Assembly: GCA_001874365.1 (NCBI GenBank)
Contig: MPDF01000002.1
Location: 1-64,000, forward strand
Source: Gammaproteobacteria bacterium MedPE
GTDB taxonomy: Bacteria > Pseudomonadota > Gammaproteobacteria > Enterobacterales > Psychrobiaceae
Direction of reading: 5' to 3'
DNA: 64,000 nt
The notes beneath the pieces are model-generated. The model worked only from the letters and a program-made list of their open reading frames with translations, had not been told where the DNA came from and ran no database searches. The position numbers and the translations under genes were made by a program. This document shows, piece after piece, positions 1-8,802 of the stretch (its first letter is position 1; every line of letters starts with the position of its first letter).

Positions 1-12
1 TTAGTGCTCGTT

Positions 13-1458
13 TTAGAACAGTCTATTTAAACCATTCATTGCGGCCACGCGGTACGCTTCTGCCATCGTTGGATAGTTAAATGTGGTGTTAACAAAATAC
101 TCAATATTATTACCTTCACCTTTCTGTTCCATAATCGCTTGTCCGATATGCACGATTTCCGAGCTACGCTCACCGAAACAATGAATGCCTAACAACTGTT
201 TAGTGTCGCGATGGAATAACAGTTTTAAGAAACCGACATTAATACCACCGATTTGTGCGCGAGCAAGATGTTTAAACTGAGCGCGACCAACTTCATAAGG
301 CACTTTTTGTTCCGTTAGTTCTTGCTCTGTTTTACCGACTGAGCTGATCTCAGGAATGGTATAGATACCTGTTGGGATATCATGAATAAGTGAGCCTTCA
401 TCGTTACCACTGATCATTGCCTTGGCGGCAATACGGCCTTGATCGTATGCGGCACTCGCAAGCGATGGATATCCAATAACATCACCAACAGCATACACAT
501 TGTCAACAGCCGTTTGATAATGTTCGTTGACATCGACTTGGCCACGCGAGTTAACGTTTAAGCCAATATTCTCTAGGCCTAAATCATGCGTATTACCAGT
601 TCTTCCATTTGCAAATAAAATGCAATCTGCGCGCATTTTTTTACCAGACTCTAAATGTACAACAACGCCATTATCTGAATCTTCAATCCGTTCATATGAT
701 TCGCTGTGACGAATAACCACGCCACTATTCCAAAAGTGATATGACAGGGATTCACTCACTTCGGTATCAAGGAATGATAATAAACGATCTCGGGTGTTGA
801 TTAGGTCGACACGAACACCAAGACCTCTAAAAATTGATGCGTATTCAGAACCAATGACACCGGCGCCGTAAATAATGATGCTTTTGGGATCTTTATCAAG
901 GGATAAAATTGTATCGCTATCAAATATATGTGGGCTAGTGAAATCAACATCTGCTGGGCGATACGGCCTAGAGCCTGTTGCGATAACGAATTGATCGGCA
1001 CTTAAATACTCTTTTTCACCACCTTCTTTGGCAATTTCAATAACATTGTTATTCATAAATTGCGCGTGGCCTGTATATATTGGGCACTGGTTACGCATAT
1101 AAAAACCTTGGCGCAATTTTACTTGATCACTAATAACACGTTCAGTGTGTTTTAAAATTGATTTAAAAGAAAATTGCTTGCTGAAATCACCTTCAACATC
1201 GTAGCCACTGCGGCGAAATTCAACGATACGAGAAACGGAATGACGCAAAGCCTTTGAGGGAATAGTTCCCCAATGAGTACAACCACCGCCAACTTGAGGG
1301 GCGCGTTCAATTACGGCAACAGACTTTCCTTGTTTTGCTAACCCCATCGCGGCACCTTCACCACCTGGGCCGGTACCAATTACGATTGCATCGTAATGAT
1401 TAGAAATATTAAATTGCTCGCTAATTGCTGCTGGCGACGATTTCTTGGCTTTAGGCAC
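13..1458 (-). CDS. sthA: Soluble pyridine nucleotide transhydrogenase SthA
   Basis: 481 residues. SthA is a cytoplasmic FAD flavoprotein that moves reducing equivalents between NADPH and NAD+. The N-terminal FAD fold carries [18 protein letters not shown], followed by [17 protein letters not shown]. In this segment the second cysteine of the usual disulfide-reductase CxxxxC motif is Thr, the known SthA signature that separates it from lipoamide dehydrogenase and glutathione reductase. A second dinucleotide fold ([15 protein letters not shown]) and the C-terminal dimerisation domain follow. The start is GTG, preceded by AAGGA at normal spacing; no ATG lies nearby. It is monocistronic here and divergent from the TonB receptor gene. 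Confidence 0.95.
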   Translation of the reverse strand: MPKAKKSSPAAISEQFNISNHYDAIVIGTGPGGEGAAMGLAKQGKSVAVIERAPQVGGGCTHWGTIPSKALRHSVSRIVEFRRSGYDVEGDFSKQFSFKSILKHTERVISDQVKLRQGFYMRNQCPIYTGHAQFMNNNVIEIAKEGGEKEYLSADQFVIATGSRPYRPADVDFTSPHIFDSDTILSLDKDPKSIIIYGAGVIGSEYASIFRGLGVRVDLINTRDRLLSFLDTEVSESLSYHFWNSGVVIRHSESYERIEDSDNGVVVHLESGKKMRADCILFANGRTGNTHDLGLENIGLNVNSRGQVDVNEHYQTAVDNVYAVGDVIGYPSLASAAYDQGRIAAKAMISGNDEGSLIHDIPTGIYTIPEISSVGKTEQELTEQKVPYEVGRAQFKHLARAQIGGINVGFLKLLFHRDTKQLLGIHCFGERSSEIVHIGQAIMEQKGEGNNIEYFVNTTFNYPTMAEAYRVAAMNGLNRLF

Positions 1459-1593
1459 GTGTCGATCCTTATTATTAGATTATTTGGCTACAAATATTAA
1501 CGCGAGTGGTGATAAATCGCCATTCTTAATGAAAGTCAATTAGTCTTAGGCTGCAGCTCAGAACATATAATTACTGCTTGACATAAGTAAGTG

Positions 1594-1605
1594 ATGTTAT
1601 AACAT
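1594..1605. promoter_or_regulatory. Candidate Zur operator
   Basis: A perfect 12-bp palindrome, ATGTTATAACAT, lies about 40 bp before the TonB receptor start. It matches the core of the gammaproteobacterial Zur consensus (TGTTATANTATAACA-type). A second partly palindromic stretch, GTAACGTTAC, follows at 1621-1630. The downstream gene encodes a His-rich zinc-type receptor, which supports zinc repression. Binding itself is inferred. Confidence 0.6.
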
Positions 1606-1645
1606 TTGTCATGTTATGTTGTAACGTTACAATTTGGAATCTGAA

Positions 1646-3841
1646 ATGAATACTAAAAAATCACTACTCGCGACGCTAATTTGCATGTCGTGTGTTCCTG
1701 CTTATGCTGCGGAAAAAGCTCCTAAAGACGCTGATAAGAAAGCCAAGACTGAAACCATTGTGGTTCGCAGTAATGCGCATTTATTACGTAGTGATCTAGA
1801 CTCTTTGATTTCTTCAACACTTATTGAGCGTGAACAACTCGACATGATGCAGGCGAGTAGTCTTGGTGAAACGTTAAAATTTACTCCTGGTATTCATGCG
1901 AATTATTATGGTCCTAGCTCATCACGCCCGATTATTCGTGGTCTAGATGGCCCGCGTGTCAAGATCCTTCAAAATGGATTAGCAGCTGGTGATGCCTCTG
2001 CGAGTGCACCTGATCACCAGGTCAGTAGCGAAGTGAGCACTGCTACGCAAATTGAAGTATTGCGAGGCCCAGCAACCTTGTTACATGGCAGCGGAGCTAT
2101 TGGTGGTGTGGTCAATGTGATTGATGAGCGTATTCCTACCAAATTATCTGATGAAATTTCTGGTGAAGTGGTTGGCGCATTTTCAACGGTAGATGACGCT
2201 AAAGATGCTGCATTTTCTATCAGCGGTTCTAGCGGAAACTGGGCATTTTACGCCGATGGTTTTGCTAAAGATGCAAATGAAACAAATATTCCTGTGCTTG
2301 CCGCTCACGAAGAGCATGATGAACATGAAGAAGAGCACGAAGAAGATCATGATGAGCATGAAGAAGAAGGCCATGATGAACACGAAGAATCGACGCGTAA
2401 GGTTATTGAAAATAGCCAAAACCGCAGTGATGGCTTCACATTAGGAACGAGCTACATCACAGACAGTTTTATGATGGGTATTGCTTTTGGTTCAACGAGT
2501 TCTAAATATGGCTTAGTAGGGCATTCTCATGAAGAGCATGAAGAAGAGCACGAAGAGGAAGGGCATGATGAGCATGAACATGAGGAAGAAGGTCATGACG
2601 AGCATGCGGATGAAATATTACCATTTGTTTTAACAGAGCAAGACAGAACACAACTTAATGCGAAATGGTTTGATTTAGGTAATGGCATTGAATCTGTTTC
2701 TCTTAAAGCCGTTCATGTTGACTACAAATTACAAGAAGTAGAAGAAGGTGCTGTCGGCACTCAAATCACTAATAAAACTGACGAAGTAAAATTGCAGTTG
2801 AATCATAACTGGATTGATCAATGGCAGGGTATTGTTGGCGTTCACATTCAGAATGATTCAACAACACCTGTTGGTGCAGAAGCTAATTCTCCAGCAACAA
2901 AAACTGACGCTACAGCGATATTCGCAACACAACGTCGTCAATTGGGGAATGCACAATGGCACTTGGGTGCTCGAATCGAACAGGTAGAGATTAAACCGAC
3001 GCTGACTCAAGCCAATGCACTAACAAGTATCGATTTCACTCCAATTAGCTGGGCGGCCGGTGTTGATTGGGCGGTGACTGAAAACCAACAATTGTTAGTC
3101 AACTTAAGTCATAGTCAACGCGCATTGAGTGCGAGTGAGTTATTTGCCTTTGGTGAGCATTTAGGAACGCAAACTTTCGATGTTGGTGCATATTTTAATA
3201 TGAATGTAGTCGATGGTAACGCGACTCACCAACCAACAGCGCAATTTAATAAATTAGAAACAGAAGACGCTAATACGTTAGATATTGGCTGGCGTTATGA
3301 AGGTAGAGATTTTGTTTTTGCAACGTCTGCATTTTATAGCCGTGTAAACAACTACGCATATCGCGAACGTGTTGTCGAAGGCAGTGGCGATTTACCTGTC
3401 TATCAATATCGTCAAAATGATGCCAAGTTATATGGCGGTGAAGTGCAGTTCAGCTATTTCTTTAATGAGCAACTAACCTTTAGTTCGTTTGTTGACTATT
3501 CACAAGTACAGCTGACTTCAGGCGAAGATTTACCACGCATTCCACCGCTACGTATCAAGAATACGTTGAACTGGGAGTACATGGATTGGCATTACAATGT
3601 TGGTGTTACAACGTATGCTAAGCAGGACAAAGTAGGCCAATTTGAAGAAGAAACTGATGGTTATACACTGGTAGATGTTGGTGTATATAAACATCAAAAT
3701 GTATCTGTTGGTCAGCTTAAGTATTTCTTGAAAGTGAATAACTTGTTTGATGAAGAAGCCCGAGTGCATAGTTCTTTCCTTAAAGAACAAGCGCCATTAC
3801 CTGGTGTTAACGTTAAATTAGGTGTTCGCTGGACATTCTAA
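1646..3841 (+). CDS. TonB-dependent outer-membrane receptor, ZnuD-like (zinc uptake)
   Basis: 731 residues from the ATG at 1646. An in-frame TTG at 1634 also exists, but the ATG gives a cleaner signal peptide (MNTKKSLLATLICMSC, cleaved near AYA-AEK). A plug domain follows (QASSLGETLKFTPGI, then PIIRGLDGPRVKILQNG and EVLRGPATLLHGSGAIGG), then a 22-strand-type barrel ending in the aromatic LGVRWTF. Two loops, about residues 221-247 and 293-321, are almost pure His/Glu/Asp with 8 and 9 histidines, as in zinc receptors of the ZnuD type. The operator-like palindrome upstream fits Zur control. Zinc is the likeliest substrate; another divalent metal is possible. A strong terminator follows. Confidence 0.85.
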   Translation: MNTKKSLLATLICMSCVPAYAAEKAPKDADKKAKTETIVVRSNAHLLRSDLDSLISSTLIEREQLDMMQASSLGETLKFTPGIHANYYGPSSSRPIIRGLDGPRVKILQNGLAAGDASASAPDHQVSSEVSTATQIEVLRGPATLLHGSGAIGGVVNVIDERIPTKLSDEISGEVVGAFSTVDDAKDAAFSISGSSGNWAFYADGFAKDANETNIPVLAAHEEHDEHEEEHEEDHDEHEEEGHDEHEESTRKVIENSQNRSDGFTLGTSYITDSFMMGIAFGSTSSKYGLVGHSHEEHEEEHEEEGHDEHEHEEEGHDEHADEILPFVLTEQDRTQLNAKWFDLGNGIESVSLKAVHVDYKLQEVEEGAVGTQITNKTDEVKLQLNHNWIDQWQGIVGVHIQNDSTTPVGAEANSPATKTDATAIFATQRRQLGNAQWHLGARIEQVEIKPTLTQANALTSIDFTPISWAAGVDWAVTENQQLLVNLSHSQRALSASELFAFGEHLGTQTFDVGAYFNMNVVDGNATHQPTAQFNKLETEDANTLDIGWRYEGRDFVFATSAFYSRVNNYAYRERVVEGSGDLPVYQYRQNDAKLYGGEVQFSYFFNEQLTFSSFVDYSQVQLTSGEDLPRIPPLRIKNTLNWEYMDWHYNVGVTTYAKQDKVGQFEEETDGYTLVDVGVYKHQNVSVGQLKYFLKVNNLFDEEARVHSSFLKEQAPLPGVNVKLGVRWTF

Positions 3842-3847
3842 ATTAAT

Positions 3848-3887
3848 AAAAAATTACACAACTTTAAGGCTCATATTTTAAAGTTGT
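3848..3887 (-). terminator. Probable terminator of the DUF3718 gene
   Basis: The arms ACAACTTTAA (3858-3867) and TTAAAGTTGT (3878-3887) form a hairpin. Read on the minus strand it is followed by a T-rich run (the A run at 3848-3853), placing it just beyond the end of the minus-strand gene. Confidence 0.5.
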
Positions 3888-3896
3888 CTATAAGCG

Positions 3897-3926
3897 AAGC
3901 CGTTTTGAATTCAAAACGGCTTTTTT
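3897..3926 (+). terminator. Rho-independent terminator of the TonB receptor gene
   Basis: The stem AAGCCGTTTTGAA pairs with TTCAAAACGGCTT (3897-3909 with 3910-3922) and runs into a T tract at 3921-3926. It lies 55 bp after the receptor stop codon. Confidence 0.85.
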
Positions 3927-3933
3927 ATTGGTA

Positions 3934-4296
3934 TTAATTGATAGTCACTATGGTTGTCTGGTTTGGGATAGGGTGTTTTACCGCTGCGAAGTCGGTAATG
4001 GTGACATTACCTCTTCGGTATCTATTAATGTGTTTTGCCGTGCGCTGAGCGTTGTATTTTGCAGCGAAGTTTGCGATGTTTTCACCATTACAAAGTGTCG
4101 CTTGAGCAACGTGTCGATCGCTTAATCCAGAATTGTTGACCCGCATATTATATTGCATCAAGTTATTGTTCGCTGCGGCGACACAAAATTTAGTATAGAT
4201 ACTGTCGTTTCCTGCAACAAATTTAAAATCACCCGCTTGAACTGAATTAGCGCAAAAGATGAGTCCTGAAATTAAAGTCACTGTTAATGTTTTCAT
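3934..4296 (-). CDS. Secreted DUF3718-family protein
   Basis: 120 residues from the ATG at 4296, which has GGAG at 7-nt spacing. A TTG 12 nt further upstream is not needed. A signal peptide (MKTLTVTLISGLIFCANSVQAG) precedes a small domain with two cysteines, in FCVAAANNNL and TLCNGENI, probably disulfide-bonded. This pattern, including the CVAAANN motif, fits DUF3718, a family of periplasmic or exported proteins of unknown function in Shewanella and Colwellia relatives. It is a single gene between terminator structures. No function can be assigned. Confidence 0.75.
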   Translation of the reverse strand: MKTLTVTLISGLIFCANSVQAGDFKFVAGNDSIYTKFCVAAANNNLMQYNMRVNNSGLSDRHVAQATLCNGENIANFAAKYNAQRTAKHINRYRRGNVTITDFAAVKHPIPNQTTIVTIN

Positions 4297-4649
4297 GATG
4301 TTCTCCAAAGTTTATTAAATGTCTCTATTGATAGAACTATCACCAATTGAAAAGAGAGCTCGGTAATTTTTGTTCTGTCACTTTATAAAGTATTAACTAG
4401 GGCGAAAAACTCTCAGTGGTTTATTTTGAAAATGTAAAAGAATGTATTTGGAAACACTTATTGATGCTACGTTTACAAATGCACTAATGCGTTGTTTTAT
4501 TGAATGTAATGGTTGCCAACTGTGGTGTGTAGCGCACAAGAGTAGATTAAATTAGGAAATTATTTGTAACATCAGGCCAAATTTCACGCCGTGAAATTTG
4601 GGTATTTCGTGCGATATTAAATGAGTAATCATGAAGAAGGAGTTCTGAT
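4297..4649. other. 353-bp intergenic region
   Basis: This is the divergent promoter region between the DUF3718 gene and the sigma-factor gene. It is AT-rich with no convincing ORF or RNA gene. The one clear structure is the 25-bp inverted repeat at 4577-4601. Confidence 0.6.
4577..4601. promoter_or_regulatory. 11-bp perfect inverted repeat upstream of the sigma-factor gene
   Basis: The arms CCAAATTTCAC and GTGAAATTTGG are separated by GCC. The repeat lies 48 bp before the sigma-factor start and has no T tract, so an operator is more likely than a terminator. The cognate regulator is unknown. Confidence 0.5.
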
Positions 4650-5225
4650 ATGCGCGAAGTTCGTCAATCTTTACCAAGAGAATCTTTAACTTTTGAGCAT
4701 CTATGCCGACGTGTTGCTTCTCAAGAGGCGAGTGCAGAGGTTGACACTGTTAATCTGTTATTGCCTTATCTAACTAAAAAGCTAGCAATGAAAACGGATA
4801 TGAACTTGGTGGCAGATCTTGTTCAAGAAACAATGATGGCATTATTAGTAAAAATGCGCGCCGGAAAAATACAACAGCCTTCCGCCCTGAAATATTACGC
4901 TTATTCAATTGCTAACCATCTTTTGGTAAAGCAGATGACTATTGCTAAGCGTATGCAAGAAACTGATATTGAAGATTTAGAATTGATGACGAGAGCGCCA
5001 TCGGCAGAGCAAGCGCTTGAATTGCAACAACAGCGACTTGCATTGATGGCTGCGATAAGCAAAATACCGCAGCAGCGGGATAGAACAATTTTAACCGCCT
5101 TGCTCATTGGCGTGCAAGATAAGGTAGCTGTATGTCAGCAGTGGGATATTCTTCCTGCTGACTACGATCGCATTGTGTCCCGTGCTAAACAACGATTAAC
5201 AGCGATTGTTATTGCACAAGGTTAG
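4650..5225 (+). CDS. Sigma-70 family (ECF-like) RNA polymerase sigma factor
   Basis: 191 residues. About residues 30-95 resemble sigma region 2: DLVQETMMALLVKM is the -10-binding helix type (compare D-[LV]-x-Q-[DE]), followed by ALKYYAYSIANHLL. About residues 125-185 resemble region 4, with a helix-turn-helix ending in DYDRIVSRAKQRL. The linker is acidic and there is no region 3, as in ECF factors. The ATG has an AAGGAG Shine-Dalgarno sequence. No anti-sigma gene is adjacent, so its signal is unknown. The stop codon overlaps that of the convergent DUF4240 gene by 4 bp. Confidence 0.75.
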   Translation: MREVRQSLPRESLTFEHLCRRVASQEASAEVDTVNLLLPYLTKKLAMKTDMNLVADLVQETMMALLVKMRAGKIQQPSALKYYAYSIANHLLVKQMTIAKRMQETDIEDLELMTRAPSAEQALELQQQRLALMAAISKIPQQRDRTILTALLIGVQDKVAVCQQWDILPADYDRIVSRAKQRLTAIVIAQG

Positions 5226-5734
5226 CCTTGCCAGTATTTTTCAAATAGATTTGGATAGCTTGTTTTAAGGTATTTGCGAGTGTCTTTAAATCGTTTACCA
5301 AAAGGCTGGCTTTGACCTGACGGTACATAGGGAAGCTCATGCTCATTTCGGGCCTCAAAGAGCTGGCCAGCAATTAGGTCATACTCTTCCAAATATGGAT
5401 TAGCGAATCCGTCTTTATCTTGTGCTATATCTAAAATGGCTAAGCTGTCTGGTTTTTTTAGTGCTTGTTCAAAGATATCCGAACCTCGAGAAATTAACCA
5501 GCATCGAAACTCTGCAAAAGCATATTCACTGTTGCAACCTGCAATAATAAAGGCTGCACCCCAAACTCGCCATGTGTAGCTATCACGCATTTTTAAACTA
5601 AAGTGTTTGTCGAATGCGGCAAGTTGTTCGTCGTCTAACGGCGTTAATTTTTCGCTAAGTTGCTCAGCCAGTTCATCTGAACTTGCCAGTGGGTTTGAGG
5701 CGGTAACGAGTTGCCAAAATTCAGTTTCTGTCAT
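5222..5734 (-). CDS. DUF4240 domain protein
   Basis: 170 residues, no signal peptide or membrane segment. The pattern EFWQLV, then SYTWRVWGAAFIIAGC and FAEFRCWLISRGSDIFEQAL, is typical of DUF4240, a cytosolic family of unknown function found near the WGR and SMI1-type immunity-like proteins in some bacteria. The C-terminal tail is rich in Lys and aromatic residues. It is convergent with the sigma factor and 43 bp downstream of the lysR stop-side boundary on the same strand. No function is assigned. Confidence 0.7.
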   Translation of the reverse strand: MTETEFWQLVTASNPLASSDELAEQLSEKLTPLDDEQLAAFDKHFSLKMRDSYTWRVWGAAFIIAGCNSEYAFAEFRCWLISRGSDIFEQALKKPDSLAILDIAQDKDGFANPYLEEYDLIAGQLFEARNEHELPYVPSGQSQPFGKRFKDTRKYLKTSYPNLFEKYWQG

Positions 5735-5777
5735 GATTTAATTAAGAGAGTCAATAATGGCAGCAATGATACCTCAG

Positions 5778-6713
5778 TTAGCATTCATGTGCAGCTTCAA
5801 GTACTTTCTGTCTAAACCAAATATGACTGGCATCATGGTGCAACAGCGGTGACCAAATCATTTTTAATTCTATTTCTGGAATATCAAATGGTGGATCCAA
5901 TAAAGTAAAACGTGGTGCCGTAATAAAACGCGCTGCGGCTTTGCTTGGTAGCGTCGCTATGAGTTGATCTTCAAGAGCAAGTTGAATGGCAACATTATAG
6001 TTACGGGTAAATACTCGGATATCGCGTTTTTCGCCTATGTTCGCTAGTGCTTCATCTACCCAACCGAGTTTTTGAACATCTTTAGGATCCATACCGACGC
6101 CAACGCCAAAGCCTGTTTTAGACACCCAAATGTGTTTAGCACGTAAGTAGTTTTGCAGACCAAAGCGCTTTACCATCGGATTGTCTGACGCCATCAAGCA
6201 TGTGAAGTTATCATGCCATAGCGTTTTTTGATGGAATGATTGTGGCAGTTCCTCAAAACGATTAATCGCCATGTCGACTTTGCCCGCTTCAACGTCGTGA
6301 AAGTTGATATCACTTGGTGTCATGATATCGATACTGATATTAGGTGCGATTTTACTAAGATTGCTTAATAGCTTTGGCACTAACGTAGAAGCTGCATAGT
6401 CACTGGCCATCAAGCGAAAGACGCGGTCACTAGTCGCTGGATTGAAATTATCTTCGCTTTGCAGCGCTTCTTCTAGCTCTAATAATATTTTTCTAATGAC
6501 GGGTGCTAAAGCCTGAGAGCGCTCTGTCGGCGCCATGCCATCTGACGTTCTAACAAGAATAGGATCGTTGAATAAGTTGCGAAGTCGTTTTAGTCCATTA
6601 CTCATTGCAGGTTGAGTAATATTGAGCTGATTCGCGGCTCTTGTTACATTCTTTTCGCGTAATAAGACGTCTAAATATATGAGTAAGTTAAGATCTATTT
6701 TATTAATATTCAT
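5778..6713 (-). CDS. LysR-family transcriptional regulator
   Basis: 311 residues from the ATG at 6713 (MNINKIDLNLLIYLDVLLRE). A longer frame to 6782 adds a hydrophobic stretch that is not part of the family. The N-terminal winged helix shows NVTRAANQLNITQPAMSNGLKRLRNLF. Two periplasmic-binding-like lobes follow (RVFRLMASDYAASTLVPKLL, then DMAINRFEELP), as in the NodD/LeuO-like subgroup. It is divergent from isocitrate lyase across a 390-bp gap, so control of aceA is possible but unproven. No effector can be inferred. Confidence 0.85.
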   Translation of the reverse strand: MNINKIDLNLLIYLDVLLREKNVTRAANQLNITQPAMSNGLKRLRNLFNDPILVRTSDGMAPTERSQALAPVIRKILLELEEALQSEDNFNPATSDRVFRLMASDYAASTLVPKLLSNLSKIAPNISIDIMTPSDINFHDVEAGKVDMAINRFEELPQSFHQKTLWHDNFTCLMASDNPMVKRFGLQNYLRAKHIWVSKTGFGVGVGMDPKDVQKLGWVDEALANIGEKRDIRVFTRNYNVAIQLALEDQLIATLPSKAAARFITAPRFTLLDPPFDIPEIELKMIWSPLLHHDASHIWFRQKVLEAAHEC

Positions 6714-7103
6714 GTGACTAATGCTCGCGATAAAAAATATAAAGTACCTCAATAGTAGATTGTTTAAAAGCGATATTTTCAAATGACCGTTTGATTATTC
6801 TAAAGTGGTAGACAAAAGTATAGTTGTTTGTAATTTAGTCAATACCTTTCAGTGAATATAAAGTAATAATCTATGTAAGTCATGATGATAAAGGAGTTTA
6901 ATAACTCATAGTCATATGAAAGTTATATTAATATATTTTAATCAAAATTATGTTAAACAATACGTGCATTTCCACTGTGAATGTTCACAATAATAATTAT
7001 AAAGTATTTTTATAGTAGTGAGCTCGGCTAGTATTTAATCAAACCACGGCACATATGCAGGCCGCTTTACAATAAATACTACTGATACGAAGGAAGAATA
7101 CTC
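6714..7103. other. 390-bp divergent intergenic region (lysR / aceA)
   Basis: Very AT-rich and non-coding. It contains the inverted repeat at 6976-6989 and must hold the aceA promoter. A good aceA ribosome site, AAGGAAGAA, sits at its right end. Confidence 0.6.
6976..6989. promoter_or_regulatory. Inverted repeat TGTGAA-TG-TTCACA upstream of aceA
   Basis: Perfect 6-bp arms around a 2-bp centre, 115 bp before aceA. It resembles a CRP half-site pair, but the spacer between TGTGA and TCACA is 4 rather than 6 bp, so canonical CRP binding is doubtful. It may be an operator for the divergent LysR protein or a GntR/TetR-type regulator. Confidence 0.4.
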
Positions 7104-8699
7104 ATGTCTACTTACAACACTGAAATCGACAACGTTGCAAACCTATGTCAACAACAGGGCGAAGCGTGGAGTGCGATTAATCCAGAGTCTGTTGCTCGTA
7201 TGAAATTGCAGAATCAATTTAAAACAGGCTTAGACATTGCGCGTTACACGGCAGGCATTATGCGTCGTGATATGGAAAATTACGATAACGATTCTAGTAA
7301 ATACACGCAATCATTAGGTTGTTGGCATGGATTCATCGGTCAGCAAAAAATGATTTCTATTAAAAAGCATTTTGAAAATACCGATCGTCGTTATCTATAT
7401 CTTTCTGGTTGGATGGTCGCAGCACTTCGTTCAGACTTCGGTCCATTGCCTGATCAATCAATGCATGAAAAAACATCGGTATCAGGTCTAATTGAAGAGC
7501 TATATACTTTCCTCCGTCAAGCTGATGCCCGTGAACTCGGTGGCTTTTTCCGCGAATTAGACGCTGCTCGTGAATCAGGAGACGAAGTTGAAGCGGCACG
7601 TGTGCAAGCTAAAATCGATGGTCATGTGACTCATGTTGTGCCAATTATTGCTGATATCGATGCTGGTTTTGGTAACGCAGAAGCCACTTACTTACTCGCT
7701 AAGCAAATGATTGAAGCGGGTGCGTGTTGTATTCAACTTGAAAACCAAGTATCTGATGAAAAACAATGTGGTCATCAAGACGGTAAAGTTACCGTGCCTC
7801 ATTCTGATTTCTTAGCGAAGATTAATGCCGTACGTTATGCCTTCCTTGAGCTAGGCGTTGATGATGGTGTTATTGTTGCTCGTACTGACTCATTGGGTGC
7901 AGGTTTAACTAAGCAAATCGCCGTAACAAATGAGCCGGGTGATTTAGGTGACCAATACAATGCATTCTTAGATGTTGAAGAAGTTGATGCAGCTGATATC
8001 CAAAATGGTGATGTTATTTTAAATCGCGACGGTAAATTAGTGCGTCCTAAGCGTTTAGCAAGTAACTTGTTCCAGTTTAAACAAGGGACAGGTGAAGCAC
8101 GTTGTATTCTCGATTGTATTACGTCACTTCAAAATGGTGCTGATTTATTGTGGATTGAAACTGAGAAACCTCACGTTGCACAAATCGGTGGCATGGTAAA
8201 TGAGATCCGTAAAGTGATTCCAAACGCTAAGCTCGTTTACAACAACTCACCTTCGTTTAACTGGACGTTAAATTTCCGTCAGCAAGTATTTGATGCAATG
8301 GTGGAAGCGGGTGAAGATGTTAGTGCTTATAACCGTGATAACCTAATGAGCGTTGAGTACGATGACACTGAATTATCTAAAACAGCTGATGAAAAAATCC
8401 GTACCTTCCAAGCTGACGCCGCACGTGAAGCAGGCATTTTCCATCACCTAATTACTTTACCAACGTATCATACGGCTGCTCTCTCGACTGATAACTTGGC
8501 TAAAGAGTACTTCGGTGACAAAGGCATGCTGGGTTATGTTGAAGGTGTACAACGTAAAGAAATCCGTCAAGGTATTGCCTGTGTTAAACATCAAAATATG
8601 GCGGGTTCTGATATGGGTGATGACCATAAAGAATACTTCGCTGGTGATGCGGCATTGAAAGCTGCGGGTGAAGATAACACCATGAATCAATTTGGTTAA
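7104..8699 (+). CDS. aceA: Isocitrate lyase, long (531-residue) type
   Basis: Splits isocitrate into glyoxylate and succinate, the first glyoxylate-shunt step, allowing growth on acetate or fatty acids. The TIM-barrel substrate and Mg sites are visible (PIIADIDAGFGNAEATYLL, VARTDS). The catalytic cysteine lies in K220-Q-C-G-H224, the KQCGH form of the long Pseudomonas/Colwellia-type enzyme instead of the KKCGH of E. coli (434 residues). Malate synthase is not adjacent. The gene has its own terminator and probably its own promoter. The product of this reaction, glyoxylate, is the co-substrate class of the aminotransferase at 33647-34768. Confidence 0.95.
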   Translation: MSTYNTEIDNVANLCQQQGEAWSAINPESVARMKLQNQFKTGLDIARYTAGIMRRDMENYDNDSSKYTQSLGCWHGFIGQQKMISIKKHFENTDRRYLYLSGWMVAALRSDFGPLPDQSMHEKTSVSGLIEELYTFLRQADARELGGFFRELDAARESGDEVEAARVQAKIDGHVTHVVPIIADIDAGFGNAEATYLLAKQMIEAGACCIQLENQVSDEKQCGHQDGKVTVPHSDFLAKINAVRYAFLELGVDDGVIVARTDSLGAGLTKQIAVTNEPGDLGDQYNAFLDVEEVDAADIQNGDVILNRDGKLVRPKRLASNLFQFKQGTGEARCILDCITSLQNGADLLWIETEKPHVAQIGGMVNEIRKVIPNAKLVYNNSPSFNWTLNFRQQVFDAMVEAGEDVSAYNRDNLMSVEYDDTELSKTADEKIRTFQADAAREAGIFHHLITLPTYHTAALSTDNLAKEYFGDKGMLGYVEGVQRKEIRQGIACVKHQNMAGSDMGDDHKEYFAGDAALKAAGEDNTMNQFG

Positions 8700-8718
8700 A
8701 TAGTTATTGAGTTGATTG

Positions 8719-8746
8719 AAGCCTCGGAATAATCCGGGGCTTTTTT
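8719..8746 (+). terminator. Rho-independent terminator of aceA
   Basis: GCCTCGGA (8721-8728) pairs with TCCGGGGC (8733-8740) around the loop ATAA, followed by six T. Confidence 0.9.
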
Positions 8747-8802
8747 GTGCCTGCAGTTCTGCTATTCTACAGTCATCTTAAATATTTAAATTCAATCTTT
8801 TC

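Noticed and set aside
2183-2444. ORFs on both strands in the His-rich region of the TonB receptor
   Set aside because: They read the repetitive GAACATGAAGAA DNA in other frames and give low-complexity Met/Phe or Met/Lys runs; the receptor frame explains the DNA.
6976-6989. Calling TGTGAATGTTCACA a CRP site
   Set aside because: The spacer between TGTGA and TCACA is 4 bp, not the 6 bp CRP needs; kept only as an inverted repeat.
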